A DNA stretch of 21,280 nucleotides from CAYUIS01 sp964444825 (GTDB lineage: Bacteria > Chloroflexota > Anaerolineae > B4-G1), in contig CAYUIS010000087.1 in NCBI GenBank assembly GCA_964444825.1, positions 1 through 21,280 of the forward strand, written 5' to 3'. Positions within the stretch are counted from its first letter, which is position 1. Every line of letters begins with the position of its first letter. The notes below the pieces were generated by a model that saw nothing but the letters and a program-made list of their open reading frames with translations, was not told where the DNA came from and did no database searches. The translations under genes were made by a program, and so were the position numbers. Shown here piece by piece: positions 15,107-21,280 of this stretch.

Positions 15107-16060
15107 ATGACGATGCAGATTGTTCGCGATTTGACGCAGGCCAACCCTGCCTCAGGCTCCTGTGTGACTGTCGGCGTCTTTGACGGTATCCACCGAGGCC
15201 ACCAGCAGCTTATTGCTGGTATGGTAGAAGCAGCTCACTCGATCCACAACACCGCTGTCGCTATCACGTTCGATCCCCATCCGGCGAAGACGTTGGGTTA
15301 CGAATCGCCCCCCTTGCTGACGACGGTCGAGGAACGCGCCCAACTACTGGAGACGTTGGGCCTCGATCTCCTGGCTGTGCTTCCCTTTGACACAACCGTG
15401 GCCCATACCTCAGCCGCCGATTTTGTCGCTGGACTTCTACGACACCTTCAATTGGTGGAGCTTTGGGGTGGTCCTGACTTTGCGTTTGGCCGCCAGCGCG
15501 AGGGAAACATACAGTTTCTGCGCCAATTGGGAGCTGAACGCGGGTTCATTGTGCGTGTCGTTGAACCTCTGATATGGGCAGGAGCGCCAGTGAACAGCAG
15601 CCGTGTACGTACCGCACTAGGAGAGGGGGACATTCAGCAAGCAACGGGCTGCCTTGGCCGTCCCTACCGTCTGGCTGGCATCGCAGATCCCGAGAGGGAA
15701 CGGCCAAGCGGCCTAGAAGGCCCTGCCGGTGTGTCAACGATCAATCTGTCTCCTTCCCCCGGACTGCTTATTCCCGCAGGCGGTGCATATGCCTGCCTGG
15801 TGCACACCGAGACTCGGGGCGCACATCCAGCCATGGTCATTATCGGTGCCCATCCCCCAAGCCCGGGACCAGAATGGTTTGTCGAGGTCCATGTGTTGGA
15901 CCTCGACGCTGACCTCAGCGATCAGTCCCTGACCGTCGACTTTGTCGCCCGCCTGCCGTTCGAGCAGCCTCTTGGCCCGTTCAGCCTTCTAATGGAGCAG
16001 GCCCGCAGAAAAATCGCCCAAGCGCAAGATCGCTTGGGCAACAGTTACGTCGATGAGTAA
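15107..16060 (+). CDS. ribF: RibF: FAD synthetase with an altered riboflavin kinase domain
   Basis: 317 residues. The N-terminal FMN adenylyltransferase half is intact: 'GVFDGIHRGHQQL' (23-35), 'ITFDPHP' (53-59), 'GPDFAFGRQREGN' (122-134) and 'NSSRVRTAL' (163-171). The C-terminal half should be riboflavin kinase, but the usual Gly-rich nucleotide loop (GxVxxGxxxGxxLGFPTAN) is replaced by 'GIADPERERPSGLEGPAG' and 'GVSTINL' (208-214). The Thr and Asn of PTAN persist, Pro and Ala do not. The likely catalytic Glu260 in 'VEVHVLD' is present, while the later 'LYGxxxxVxFxxxxRxExxF' pattern is weakened. The protein should make FAD; kinase activity is doubtful. It is the last gene of the operon. Its final codons contain the terminator of the convergent minus-strand genes. 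Confidence 0.92.
   Translation: MTMQIVRDLTQANPASGSCVTVGVFDGIHRGHQQLIAGMVEAAHSIHNTAVAITFDPHPAKTLGYESPPLLTTVEERAQLLETLGLDLLAVLPFDTTVAHTSAADFVAGLLRHLQLVELWGGPDFAFGRQREGNIQFLRQLGAERGFIVRVVEPLIWAGAPVNSSRVRTALGEGDIQQATGCLGRPYRLAGIADPERERPSGLEGPAGVSTINLSPSPGLLIPAGGAYACLVHTETRGAHPAMVIIGAHPPSPGPEWFVEVHVLDLDADLSDQSLTVDFVARLPFEQPLGPFSLLMEQARRKIAQAQDRLGNSYVDE
16009..16039 (-). terminator. Intrinsic terminator for the minus-strand surface-protein genes, lying inside ribF
   Basis: GCCCAAGCG (16016-16024) pairs perfectly with CGCTTGGGC (16031-16039) over a six-base loop. On the minus strand the stem is followed by GA and five T residues (16013-16009), the layout of a Rho-independent terminator. On the plus strand no T-run follows. 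It lies 61 bases past the stop of the 472-residue membrane protein, within the last 15 codons of ribF. Confidence 0.65.
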
Positions 16061-16099
16061 ACTGCATCGGACGCCGGCAGGTGAACGCCGGTCGCTGAT

Positions 16100-17518
16100 C
16101 TATGGCAGCCCTCGGATTTCGAAAGAGTAGCCTAGTATCGTGAGCAGCGCCGTCGATGCATCGGGCTTTTCGTACTGAAGCTCGATCACCTGTGCCTGGC
16201 CTGGCTGAATGGTCCACGGCAGCGGGGGCGCAGCACTACGCTGGGCGCTCATTCCAGCGCTGGAGGTCAGGGTTATGTCACTCAGTCTCACCGTGAGCGC
16301 TTCTCCTCCTATGTTGCGCACCTCTCCCCCAATGACCAGGATGGTCCCCCCACTTCCGAGAAAAGTGGAATCCTCGTTGAGCGTCACCTCGGCCTGCCCA
16401 CCCGAACTTGGTGCTGGGCCTATTTCGTATGGAATGCTCACGCTAGCCCGGGACCCTGTTCCGGGTTGAGGAGTAAAGCTCCAGATGACTGCTGAACCGC
16501 CAAGCGTCTCCGGCACCAGGTAGCCAGCTGTACCCTGCATCGTGGTCCCGGGTCCAATCTCGCCGCCAAGGGGGCCATACTCCCCGGCCGCGCTTGCTTC
16601 AGGTGACAACAGGTACACACCTCCCAGGTCGTCCTGCAACTGCATGTTAAAGTCCGTCGAATCCAGCGGTCCAGAACCCATGTTCTGAATCGAGAACTCT
16701 ACGAGGTAATACATTGTCCCAGGTAAGAACTCTGATCCGTCCCGTTCGACGTGCCCGTCTATGACCGTGACCTGGGCACTGCCTACACGTACCGGTTGCC
16801 CTACTTGGACCAGTGTTCCGGCCGGAGGCTGCACGGGTTCCCTCTCCGAGACATAGTCCCCGATGGCGACGTGCCAGCCCCCATCCTCCTTCTCCATGAT
16901 CAGGGTCAGACGCGGTTGGGTCTGTTCAAAGACGCCAGCCTCGTTCGCTGCACTCTCTCGCCTCTCTTTGAAGCGAAAGAAAAACTCGGTACCGTTCGCC
17001 AGGTGCATGTTGATCTCGTCCCCTGGCCTCAGGCCGGTCAGGAGTGTTTCGTTGTCTGGCGCCGGCTCCAGTCCTACGACATAGTTGACCACTGTGCCAC
17101 AGATCCAAGTGGCTGCTCCTGCATAGTCGGGGGAGTAGGTCCAACCTCCGTCTCCCACGACCACGGCTATGACGGGAAAGGACTCGCTACCTACCGAGAT
17201 AGAGACAGGTAGGGAAACGGCAACCTGCACCTCGCCGCTGCTGATGATCGTCTCACAAGCTGGCAGCGGCGTGGGTAGAGGGATGACGGGCGTCGTGGGA
17301 ACAACGGGAGGCGTCAGCTTGATCACTTCGGCAGGCATGCCGACATCGGCTTCTTCCGGAAACAATGACTGCCGCAGGCCCAAGAAGACAATCAATGCCA
17401 CAGCCACCAGCAGGAGCAGTACGCCGCCGAGTAGAGGCACGGCTATCAGGCAGCCACGTCGTGACTGGTCAGCCAGTGGGGGTTGCCCTGTTGTGGGGGC
17501 AGCAGAGGATCCACGCAT
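16100..17518 (-). CDS. Membrane-anchored extracytoplasmic beta-sandwich protein, unknown function
   Basis: 472 residues. A short cytosolic N-terminus with basic residues is followed by one membrane helix at about 23-47 ('CLIAVPLLGGVLLLLVAVALIVFLGL'-type), a Pro/Thr-rich spacer (about 60-87), and then only extracytoplasmic beta-rich sequence. Residues about 230-360 ('VGQPVRVGSAQVTVIDGHVERDG...MYYLVEFSIQNMGSGPLDSTDFNMQLQDD...GTAGYLVPE') resemble the immunoglobulin-like DUF4352 fold. A second similar sandwich fills the C-terminal 100 residues. The first domain (about 85-215) is not recognised. It starts three bases after the stop of the PPC-domain protein gene and must be co-translated with it, so the two probably act together at the cell surface. 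Confidence 0.75.
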   Translation of the reverse strand: MRGSSAAPTTGQPPLADQSRRGCLIAVPLLGGVLLLLVAVALIVFLGLRQSLFPEEADVGMPAEVIKLTPPVVPTTPVIPLPTPLPACETIISSGEVQVAVSLPVSISVGSESFPVIAVVVGDGGWTYSPDYAGAATWICGTVVNYVVGLEPAPDNETLLTGLRPGDEINMHLANGTEFFFRFKERRESAANEAGVFEQTQPRLTLIMEKEDGGWHVAIGDYVSEREPVQPPAGTLVQVGQPVRVGSAQVTVIDGHVERDGSEFLPGTMYYLVEFSIQNMGSGPLDSTDFNMQLQDDLGGVYLLSPEASAAGEYGPLGGEIGPGTTMQGTAGYLVPETLGGSAVIWSFTPQPGTGSRASVSIPYEIGPAPSSGGQAEVTLNEDSTFLGSGGTILVIGGEVRNIGGEALTVRLSDITLTSSAGMSAQRSAAPPLPWTIQPGQAQVIELQYEKPDASTALLTILGYSFEIRGLP

Positions 17519-17521
17519 AGG

Positions 17522-19288
17522 CTAGGGTATTCCACTCGGGAGTGATTGGGGAGGGACGCGCACGTAAATGCTGGCCCCTTCACCACCCACCAATTGGCTG
17601 AAGCCAAAGAAAGGGACACTGACGCGCACCAGTCCCTGTGCCGCGACGGTGAACTCCAGGTTACCTTGCTCGTCGGTGAAGCCTTGGGCCAATAGTTGAT
17701 TGGTGGCAACCTCGTAAGCCTGGGCCGAGATACCGGAAATCCCCTCTCCAGCGCCAGGTTGCTGATCGCTGTTGCCGTCATAGTAGACCAGGAGCCTGAT
17801 GGGAACAAAACGAGGCGCCGGGGTCGTGACGGGGACCGGGGTCGGTGTGGTCAGGGTACGTACCGACAAGCCGGCGAAAGGCGTTGGCGTGGCGGTGGGC
17901 GATCTTGGCGTGGCGGTCGCAGACTCCGAGTCCTCGGTGGGCCGAGGGGTATTGGTCGCCTCAGGCTCTCCCGATGGTGTGGCAGTAGCCTTGCCAGGGA
18001 CCTGCAGATCGCAACGTAGTGTGTAGTCGCAGTTGGACAAGTCGCTGGGCGTGCGATCGCCGGTCCCCACCAGCACGTACATCCAGCCCTCGTACGTGGC
18101 ATAGAAGGCCAAAAAGCTGTTAAAGTTCCCCGGCTCTATGTCGTCATTTCCACCAATAGCGTTTCGATTGTGATCGTAGAGGATCAAGTTGGGGTCCACA
18201 CCGGCAGACAGGTTTGACGTGCCACATTCGAAGAGCAGCCCTGGCTTGACCCAGATTTTGAAGTAGTCGTTGTCTGCTCCGCCATAGGGAGGTGGAACAA
18301 AGTTAAACTGCTCAGAGACGTCGGAGGATATGACGCACGCGTGGTCAAAGTCATAGTTCCCCAGCTCTGTCCTGTCGCAACGGTCAGCATTCGGGTTGGG
18401 GGCAGCGGGACGTGGGGTCGCAGTGGCGGCCGCGTCCAATTGTTCGACCCTCAGGTCATAGGTGTCGCCACCCGTGCTCGTCCCAACCTGATTGGTGACT
18501 TTGATGTAGTAGTATCCGTCGTAGGAGGCCTCCCAGTCTGCCAGACTGGCAAACCCTCCCCCGCTGTCGTTGTCATCCGCGACCCGGCTGTCACTTTCGT
18601 TAAAGACCTCCAGGTAAGTGTCGACGCCCACCAGGTTTCTGGTGGAGGCCCGGTAGCGCCGTCCCGATTTGACGTAGAACCTGAACCAGTCCTGATCGGT
18701 GCCGGAAGGGACAAAGTTGGCGTCTGTGGCGTTGGCCTGGGTGACCACAGGGAACACATAGGCGCTGCTTTTGGAGTCGTTTGGCTCGTAGGGATCCGAG
18801 CCTGGCACGGGGGTTGGGGTCGGCGTTGGCGTCACGGCGACCAGATAAACGCCCAGGTGATAGCTGGCAGTTATGGATATCTGATCTGTCTTGATCAGGA
18901 TATAGTGTAAGTCTGAATTTGAGGTCCACCCCATGATGATGCTGGTAGCTGACGATGAGCTGCTCTTGACGTACTCCTTATTGGCGTTGTAGAGCTCCAT
19001 TTTCAGTTTTTGAGTGTTGCTTGCGGAAGAGATGGTGAGATTGGCCTCGTACTCGCGCTGGAACTCTGTGCTCATTACGAAGTAATCCCTGTCGCTAGGT
19101 GGGTTGATCTCACCGTCAAAAGACACGGGTACAGTCACAGTGATGGCCTGGTAAATCTCATTATTGGGTTCCGGGCCCTCTGTTTGGAGCAAGGGAATAT
19201 TCCCAGGGGCGGCTACAGCGGCAGAGATCAGAGTCAGAAGCATAAGCACAAACGCCGCCGATCCAGTGAGTATGAGTGTGCGTTTCAT
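17522..19288 (-). CDS. Secreted protein with three PPC-like domains and Thr-Pro linkers
   Basis: 588 residues. The signal peptide ends near residue 27 (hydrophobic core then ISAAVAAPG). Three domains with the bacterial pre-peptidase C-terminal (PPC) pattern follow: about 33-150 ('EPNNEIYQA...SDRDYFVM'), 165-285 ('DPYEPNDSKSSAYVF...TDQDWFRFYVKSGRRYR...DGYYYIKVT') and 300-430 ('ADNDYFKIWVKPG...EGWMYVLVG', with several Cys). They are joined by Thr-Pro linkers. The C-terminal about 90 residues resemble an SdrD B-type or carboxypeptidase-regulatory beta-sandwich ('IRLLVYYDGNSDQQPGAGEGISGI'). No protease domain is present. It probably serves in adhesion or surface structure. A GTG precedes the chosen ATG, which has GGGGA eight bases upstream. 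Confidence 0.8.
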   Translation of the reverse strand: MKRTLILTGSAAFVLMLLTLISAAVAAPGNIPLLQTEGPEPNNEIYQAITVTVPVSFDGEINPPSDRDYFVMSTEFQREYEANLTISSASNTQKLKMELYNANKEYVKSSSSSATSIIMGWTSNSDLHYILIKTDQISITASYHLGVYLVAVTPTPTPTPVPGSDPYEPNDSKSSAYVFPVVTQANATDANFVPSGTDQDWFRFYVKSGRRYRASTRNLVGVDTYLEVFNESDSRVADDNDSGGGFASLADWEASYDGYYYIKVTNQVGTSTGGDTYDLRVEQLDAAATATPRPAAPNPNADRCDRTELGNYDFDHACVISSDVSEQFNFVPPPYGGADNDYFKIWVKPGLLFECGTSNLSAGVDPNLILYDHNRNAIGGNDDIEPGNFNSFLAFYATYEGWMYVLVGTGDRTPSDLSNCDYTLRCDLQVPGKATATPSGEPEATNTPRPTEDSESATATPRSPTATPTPFAGLSVRTLTTPTPVPVTTPAPRFVPIRLLVYYDGNSDQQPGAGEGISGISAQAYEVATNQLLAQGFTDEQGNLEFTVAAQGLVRVSVPFFGFSQLVGGEGASIYVRVPPQSLPSGIP

Positions 19289-19348
19289 CACATTTTTCCC
19301 CAGCCGAGCCTGGCCTCACTTTCCTGCTAAGCCACTTGAGCCGATGTT

Positions 19349-19377
19349 ACTATACCACAAACAGCGTCAGACTTCAA
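19349..19377 (-). promoter_or_regulatory. Promoter of the PPC-protein / membrane-protein pair
   Basis: On the minus strand TTGAAG (19377-19372), a 17-base spacer and TATAGT (19354-19349). It would give a leader of about 55 bases. The rest of the gap up to the era stop holds imperfect inverted repeats (for example around 19455-19481, and CGCGGT at 19401 with ACCGCG at 19452) without T-runs, which may end the era transcript. Confidence 0.5.
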
Positions 19378-19497
19378 GCAACGTCCACCACCCTCAACAC
19401 CGCGGTCAAGTCAGTGTCAAACCAAGATCAGGGAGGATGTTGCCCTTGACAACCGCGATCGGCTGGCCCCCAGCGGCCGATTGCCGGTCAGTGGTCG

Positions 19498-20436
19498 CTA
19501 GTTGCCCTCCCCATATCCCAAGCGGCGCAGCTCTCGCTCATCCCGCCGCCAGGCCTTGCGTACTTTGACCCACAGATCGAGATAGACGCGCCCGCCCGTC
19601 ATTCGTTCGATCTCTTGCCGCGCCGCCGAACCTATCGTGCGCAGCATGTGGCCTTTTCGACCGATGATGATGCCTTTCTGAGAGTCCTTTTCGACAAAAA
19701 CGTTGGCCCCCACATAGATCACGCCGTTCTCCCGTTCCTTGAACTCTTCCACCACAACTGCCACAGAGTGGGGTATCTCCTGGCGAGTGTGGTGCAGAAC
19801 CTGCTCGCGCACCAACTCGGCGGCGATCTCTCGCTCCGTCTGGTCGGTGACCTGATCACCCGGATAGTAACGTGGACCCTCTGGCAACGTAGCGACGACC
19901 AGGTCGAGCAGCTTGTCCAGATTCTCTCCCTTGGTGGCCGTGGTCATCATCCATTCCTGATGATAGGGCGCTAGCTCCCAATAGGCTTCCGTGTGCTGCT
20001 TGACCTTGTCTGCCGACAGTAAATCCATCTTGTTGAACACCAGGATGACGGGAGACTCGGTTTGCTTTTGGATCATGTCTCCAATCATCCGATCCTCTGC
20101 CGTGGGCGGCACAGAGACGTCCGTCATAAACAACACCACGTCGGCGTCGGGCATAGCGCCGATGGCGGCGGCGACCATAGCCTGGCCCAGTTTGTGCCGG
20201 GGCCGATGAAGGCCCGGGGTATCCACAAAGATGACCTGAGCGCGTTCACGGGTAAGAATACCCAGAATGCGGCTTCTGGTCGTCTGCGGCTTGGGCGACA
20301 CGATGGCCACCTTTTGCCCCACCAAACGATTCACCAACGTAGACTTGCCAACGTTGGGTCTCCCAATAACGACTACAAAGCCAGACTTGTGGCCCTCGGG
20401 AATCATATCAAGATCGAAAAGTTGATTGTCAGACAT
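19498..20436 (-). CDS. era: GTPase Era
   Basis: 312 residues. G1 GRPNVGKS (25-32), the effector motif 'KPQTTRSRILGI' (49-60), G3 DTPGLHRP (72-79), G4 NKMD (about 134) and the C-terminal KH domain with 'IIIGRKGHMLRTIGSAARQEIERM' are all present. Era binds the 3' end of 16S rRNA and takes part in 30S assembly and the cell cycle. The N-terminus carries about 17 extra residues (MSDNQLFDLDMIPEGHKSG) before the first strand. It follows yhhQ by 68 bases on the same strand. That gap holds an 8-base inverted repeat (CTGGATGC 20462-20469 with GCATCCAG 20488-20495) lacking a T-run, so the two genes may share a transcript. Confidence 0.96.
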   Translation of the reverse strand: MSDNQLFDLDMIPEGHKSGFVVVIGRPNVGKSTLVNRLVGQKVAIVSPKPQTTRSRILGILTRERAQVIFVDTPGLHRPRHKLGQAMVAAAIGAMPDADVVLFMTDVSVPPTAEDRMIGDMIQKQTESPVILVFNKMDLLSADKVKQHTEAYWELAPYHQEWMMTTATKGENLDKLLDLVVATLPEGPRYYPGDQVTDQTEREIAAELVREQVLHHTRQEIPHSVAVVVEEFKERENGVIYVGANVFVEKDSQKGIIIGRKGHMLRTIGSAARQEIERMTGGRVYLDLWVKVRKAWRRDERELRRLGYGEGN

Positions 20437-20504
20437 AGACTTGGCCCCCGGAAACTTGGTACTGGATGCGGGGTTAGCGAGTGTCCGGCATCCAGCACGT
20501 GGTA

Positions 20505-21140
20505 CTAGCTCTGCACCTCGGGAACTAGGTATATTCCCGGCAGACTGAACAGCGTCACGGCTCCCTTTACAAGGATATTAGCCCAGAAAATGGACCACAC
20601 CGTTGGGCCAGGCAATTGACCTCCAAAAGCCCCCCAGCAAAAGAGCAGGCTGTCCAGCGGAACGCTGATCGTGTTGCTGATCAGCACCCGTGCCCATTGA
20701 TGACGGCGGGTCACCCGCGTTATCCACAAATGATAGATCTCCGTGTCAGCGAATTCACTGACAATCTCGGCTAGGATGGAGGCGGCGACAATGCGCCACA
20801 CGGGCGTCAGCACGGCCGCGAACTCTTGCTGAAGCGGCCACGTGGGATCAGGCGGAAGCCAAACAGCAAAGGCGAACAGGCCCGCCATAGCCAGGTTGAT
20901 GACGGCGGCTGAGATAATGACCGTCCGCGCTGCCGCACGTCCCAGCGACTTGTGCACCAGATCGCGCAGAGTGAAAGTAAAAGGGTAGATGACGGTGCCG
21001 ACATCCACGCTCAACCCAGCTACCGTGGCTATCTTGAGACTGAGCACGTCAGAGAGCATCTGCGCGGCGATGTAGGCAGCGATGACGAGAATACCCGCAA
21101 ATGTGAACGTGGCCACATGGTTAGAATGGCCTCCTCTCAC
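20505..21140 (-). CDS. yhhQ: Queuosine precursor transporter (YhhQ / VUT family)
   Basis: 211 residues with about six membrane helices. The family motifs are clear: 'YPFTFTLRDLVHKSLGRAAAR' after helix two and 'EIVSEFADTEIYHLW' in the middle, followed by 'LISNTISVPLDSLLF'. Members import preQ0 or preQ1 (in some bacteria other queuine-related bases) for queuosine modification of tRNA. The start is taken at the GTG ending at 21140, which has AGGGGG six bases upstream; a second GTG at 21116 would follow AGGAGG at a longer spacing. The leader from its promoter is only about 25 bases, leaving no room for a preQ1 riboswitch. It precedes era. Confidence 0.92.
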   Translation of the reverse strand: MRGGHSNHVATFTFAGILVIAAYIAAQMLSDVLSLKIATVAGLSVDVGTVIYPFTFTLRDLVHKSLGRAAARTVIISAAVINLAMAGLFAFAVWLPPDPTWPLQQEFAAVLTPVWRIVAASILAEIVSEFADTEIYHLWITRVTRRHQWARVLISNTISVPLDSLLFCWGAFGGQLPGPTVWSIFWANILVKGAVTLFSLPGIYLVPEVQS

Positions 21141-21169
21141 TTGTCACCCCCTGGATATCGCCCAGGCCA

Positions 21170-21198
21170 ACTGTACACCAACCCTATCGCCCTGTCAA
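21170..21198 (-). promoter_or_regulatory. Promoter of yhhQ (and probably era)
   Basis: On the minus strand a perfect TTGACA (21198-21193), a 17-base spacer and TACAGT (21175-21170). Transcription would start near 21163, about 25 bases before the yhhQ start. Confidence 0.6.
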
Positions 21199-21225
21199 AC
21201 ACGATCCTCGCCCATTCCAGCCCCA

Positions 21226-21258
21226 AACGAAAAGGCCCGCCCCTTTCGGAAGCGGGCC
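21226..21258 (-). terminator. Intrinsic terminator of an unseen minus-strand gene to the right
   Basis: GGCCCGC (21234-21240) pairs with GCGGGCC (21252-21258), extended inward by G-T and G-C pairs to a ten-pair stem with a five-base loop. On the minus strand it is followed by TTTTCGTT (21233-21226). The plus-strand side has only CTTCT, so the minus orientation is favoured. It separates an upstream gene outside the window from yhhQ. Confidence 0.75.
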
Positions 21259-21280
21259 CTTCTGCCATTCAGGCCACCAG

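Noticed and set aside
16072..16091. Small GCCGGC/GCCGGT hairpin just after ribF as terminator of the plus-strand operon
   Set aside because: The stem has six pairs including one wobble and no T-run follows, so it cannot be supported as an intrinsic terminator.
17860..18000. Short repeated units that could suggest a repeat array
   Set aside because: They encode the Thr-Pro linkers of the PPC protein, vary in length and spacing and stay in frame. They are not a CRISPR or satellite array.
21141..21169. Possible preQ1 riboswitch before the queuosine precursor transporter
   Set aside because: The predicted leader is only about 25 bases and has no stem with an A-rich tail; the hairpin further upstream at 21234-21258 is a terminator of another gene.

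Overview
The window looks like a chromosomal segment of a member of the Chloroflexota, probably Anaerolineae-like. This is an inference from gene style: secreted proteins with Thr-Pro-rich linkers, a NusA with a long acidic tail, a short IF-2, and high-scoring Chloroflexota-type versions of the housekeeping genes. No rRNA, tRNA, CRISPR array, insertion sequence or phage gene was seen, so it reads as ordinary chromosome with some lineage-specific accessory genes.

Left part (1-8056, all on the minus strand). From right to left in the direction of transcription there is a tandem-XRE regulator followed by a TPR protein. Next come two ABC-2 type permeases that have no ATPase beside them. A strong promoter then drives a cysteine-rich Fe-S protein with almost no mRNA leader. 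Behind it lie an MFS transporter, a Mth938-like small protein (overlapping the MFS gene by 4 bases), a lipoprotein with FG-GAP-like acidic repeats, and the 5' part of an enolase-superfamily enzyme that runs off the window.

Centre (8057-16060, plus strand). A divergent control region of about 440 bases holds two facing extended -10 promoters with an identical 12-base core. Its plus-strand promoter drives the translation and RNA operon nusA - rnpM/ylxR - infB - rbfA - nrnA - truB - ribF. The genes are closely spaced or overlapping. rimP, usual upstream of nusA, and the L7Ae-like gene seen in Firmicutes between ylxR and infB are absent. The operon links transcription elongation (NusA), RNase P modulation (YlxR), initiation (IF-2), 30S maturation (RbfA), nanoRNA turnover (NrnA), tRNA U55 pseudouridylation (TruB) and flavin cofactor synthesis (RibF). 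The kinase half of RibF has a degraded nucleotide loop.

Right part (16061-21280, minus strand). yhhQ (queuosine-precursor transporter) and era (GTPase) come first, followed by a two-gene surface module with its own promoter: a secreted three-domain PPC-like protein and a membrane-anchored beta-sandwich protein. The likely terminator of that module sits inside the 3' coding end of the convergent ribF gene. A good intrinsic terminator at the right edge ends an unseen minus-strand gene.

No wholly new system is evident. The items most worth a second look are the Fe-S/MFS/Mth938 cluster with its leaderless start, the XRE-TPR pair facing nusA, the hairpin with a duplicated ribosome-binding sequence before the orphan ABC-2 permeases, the altered RibF kinase domain and the terminator embedded in ribF.
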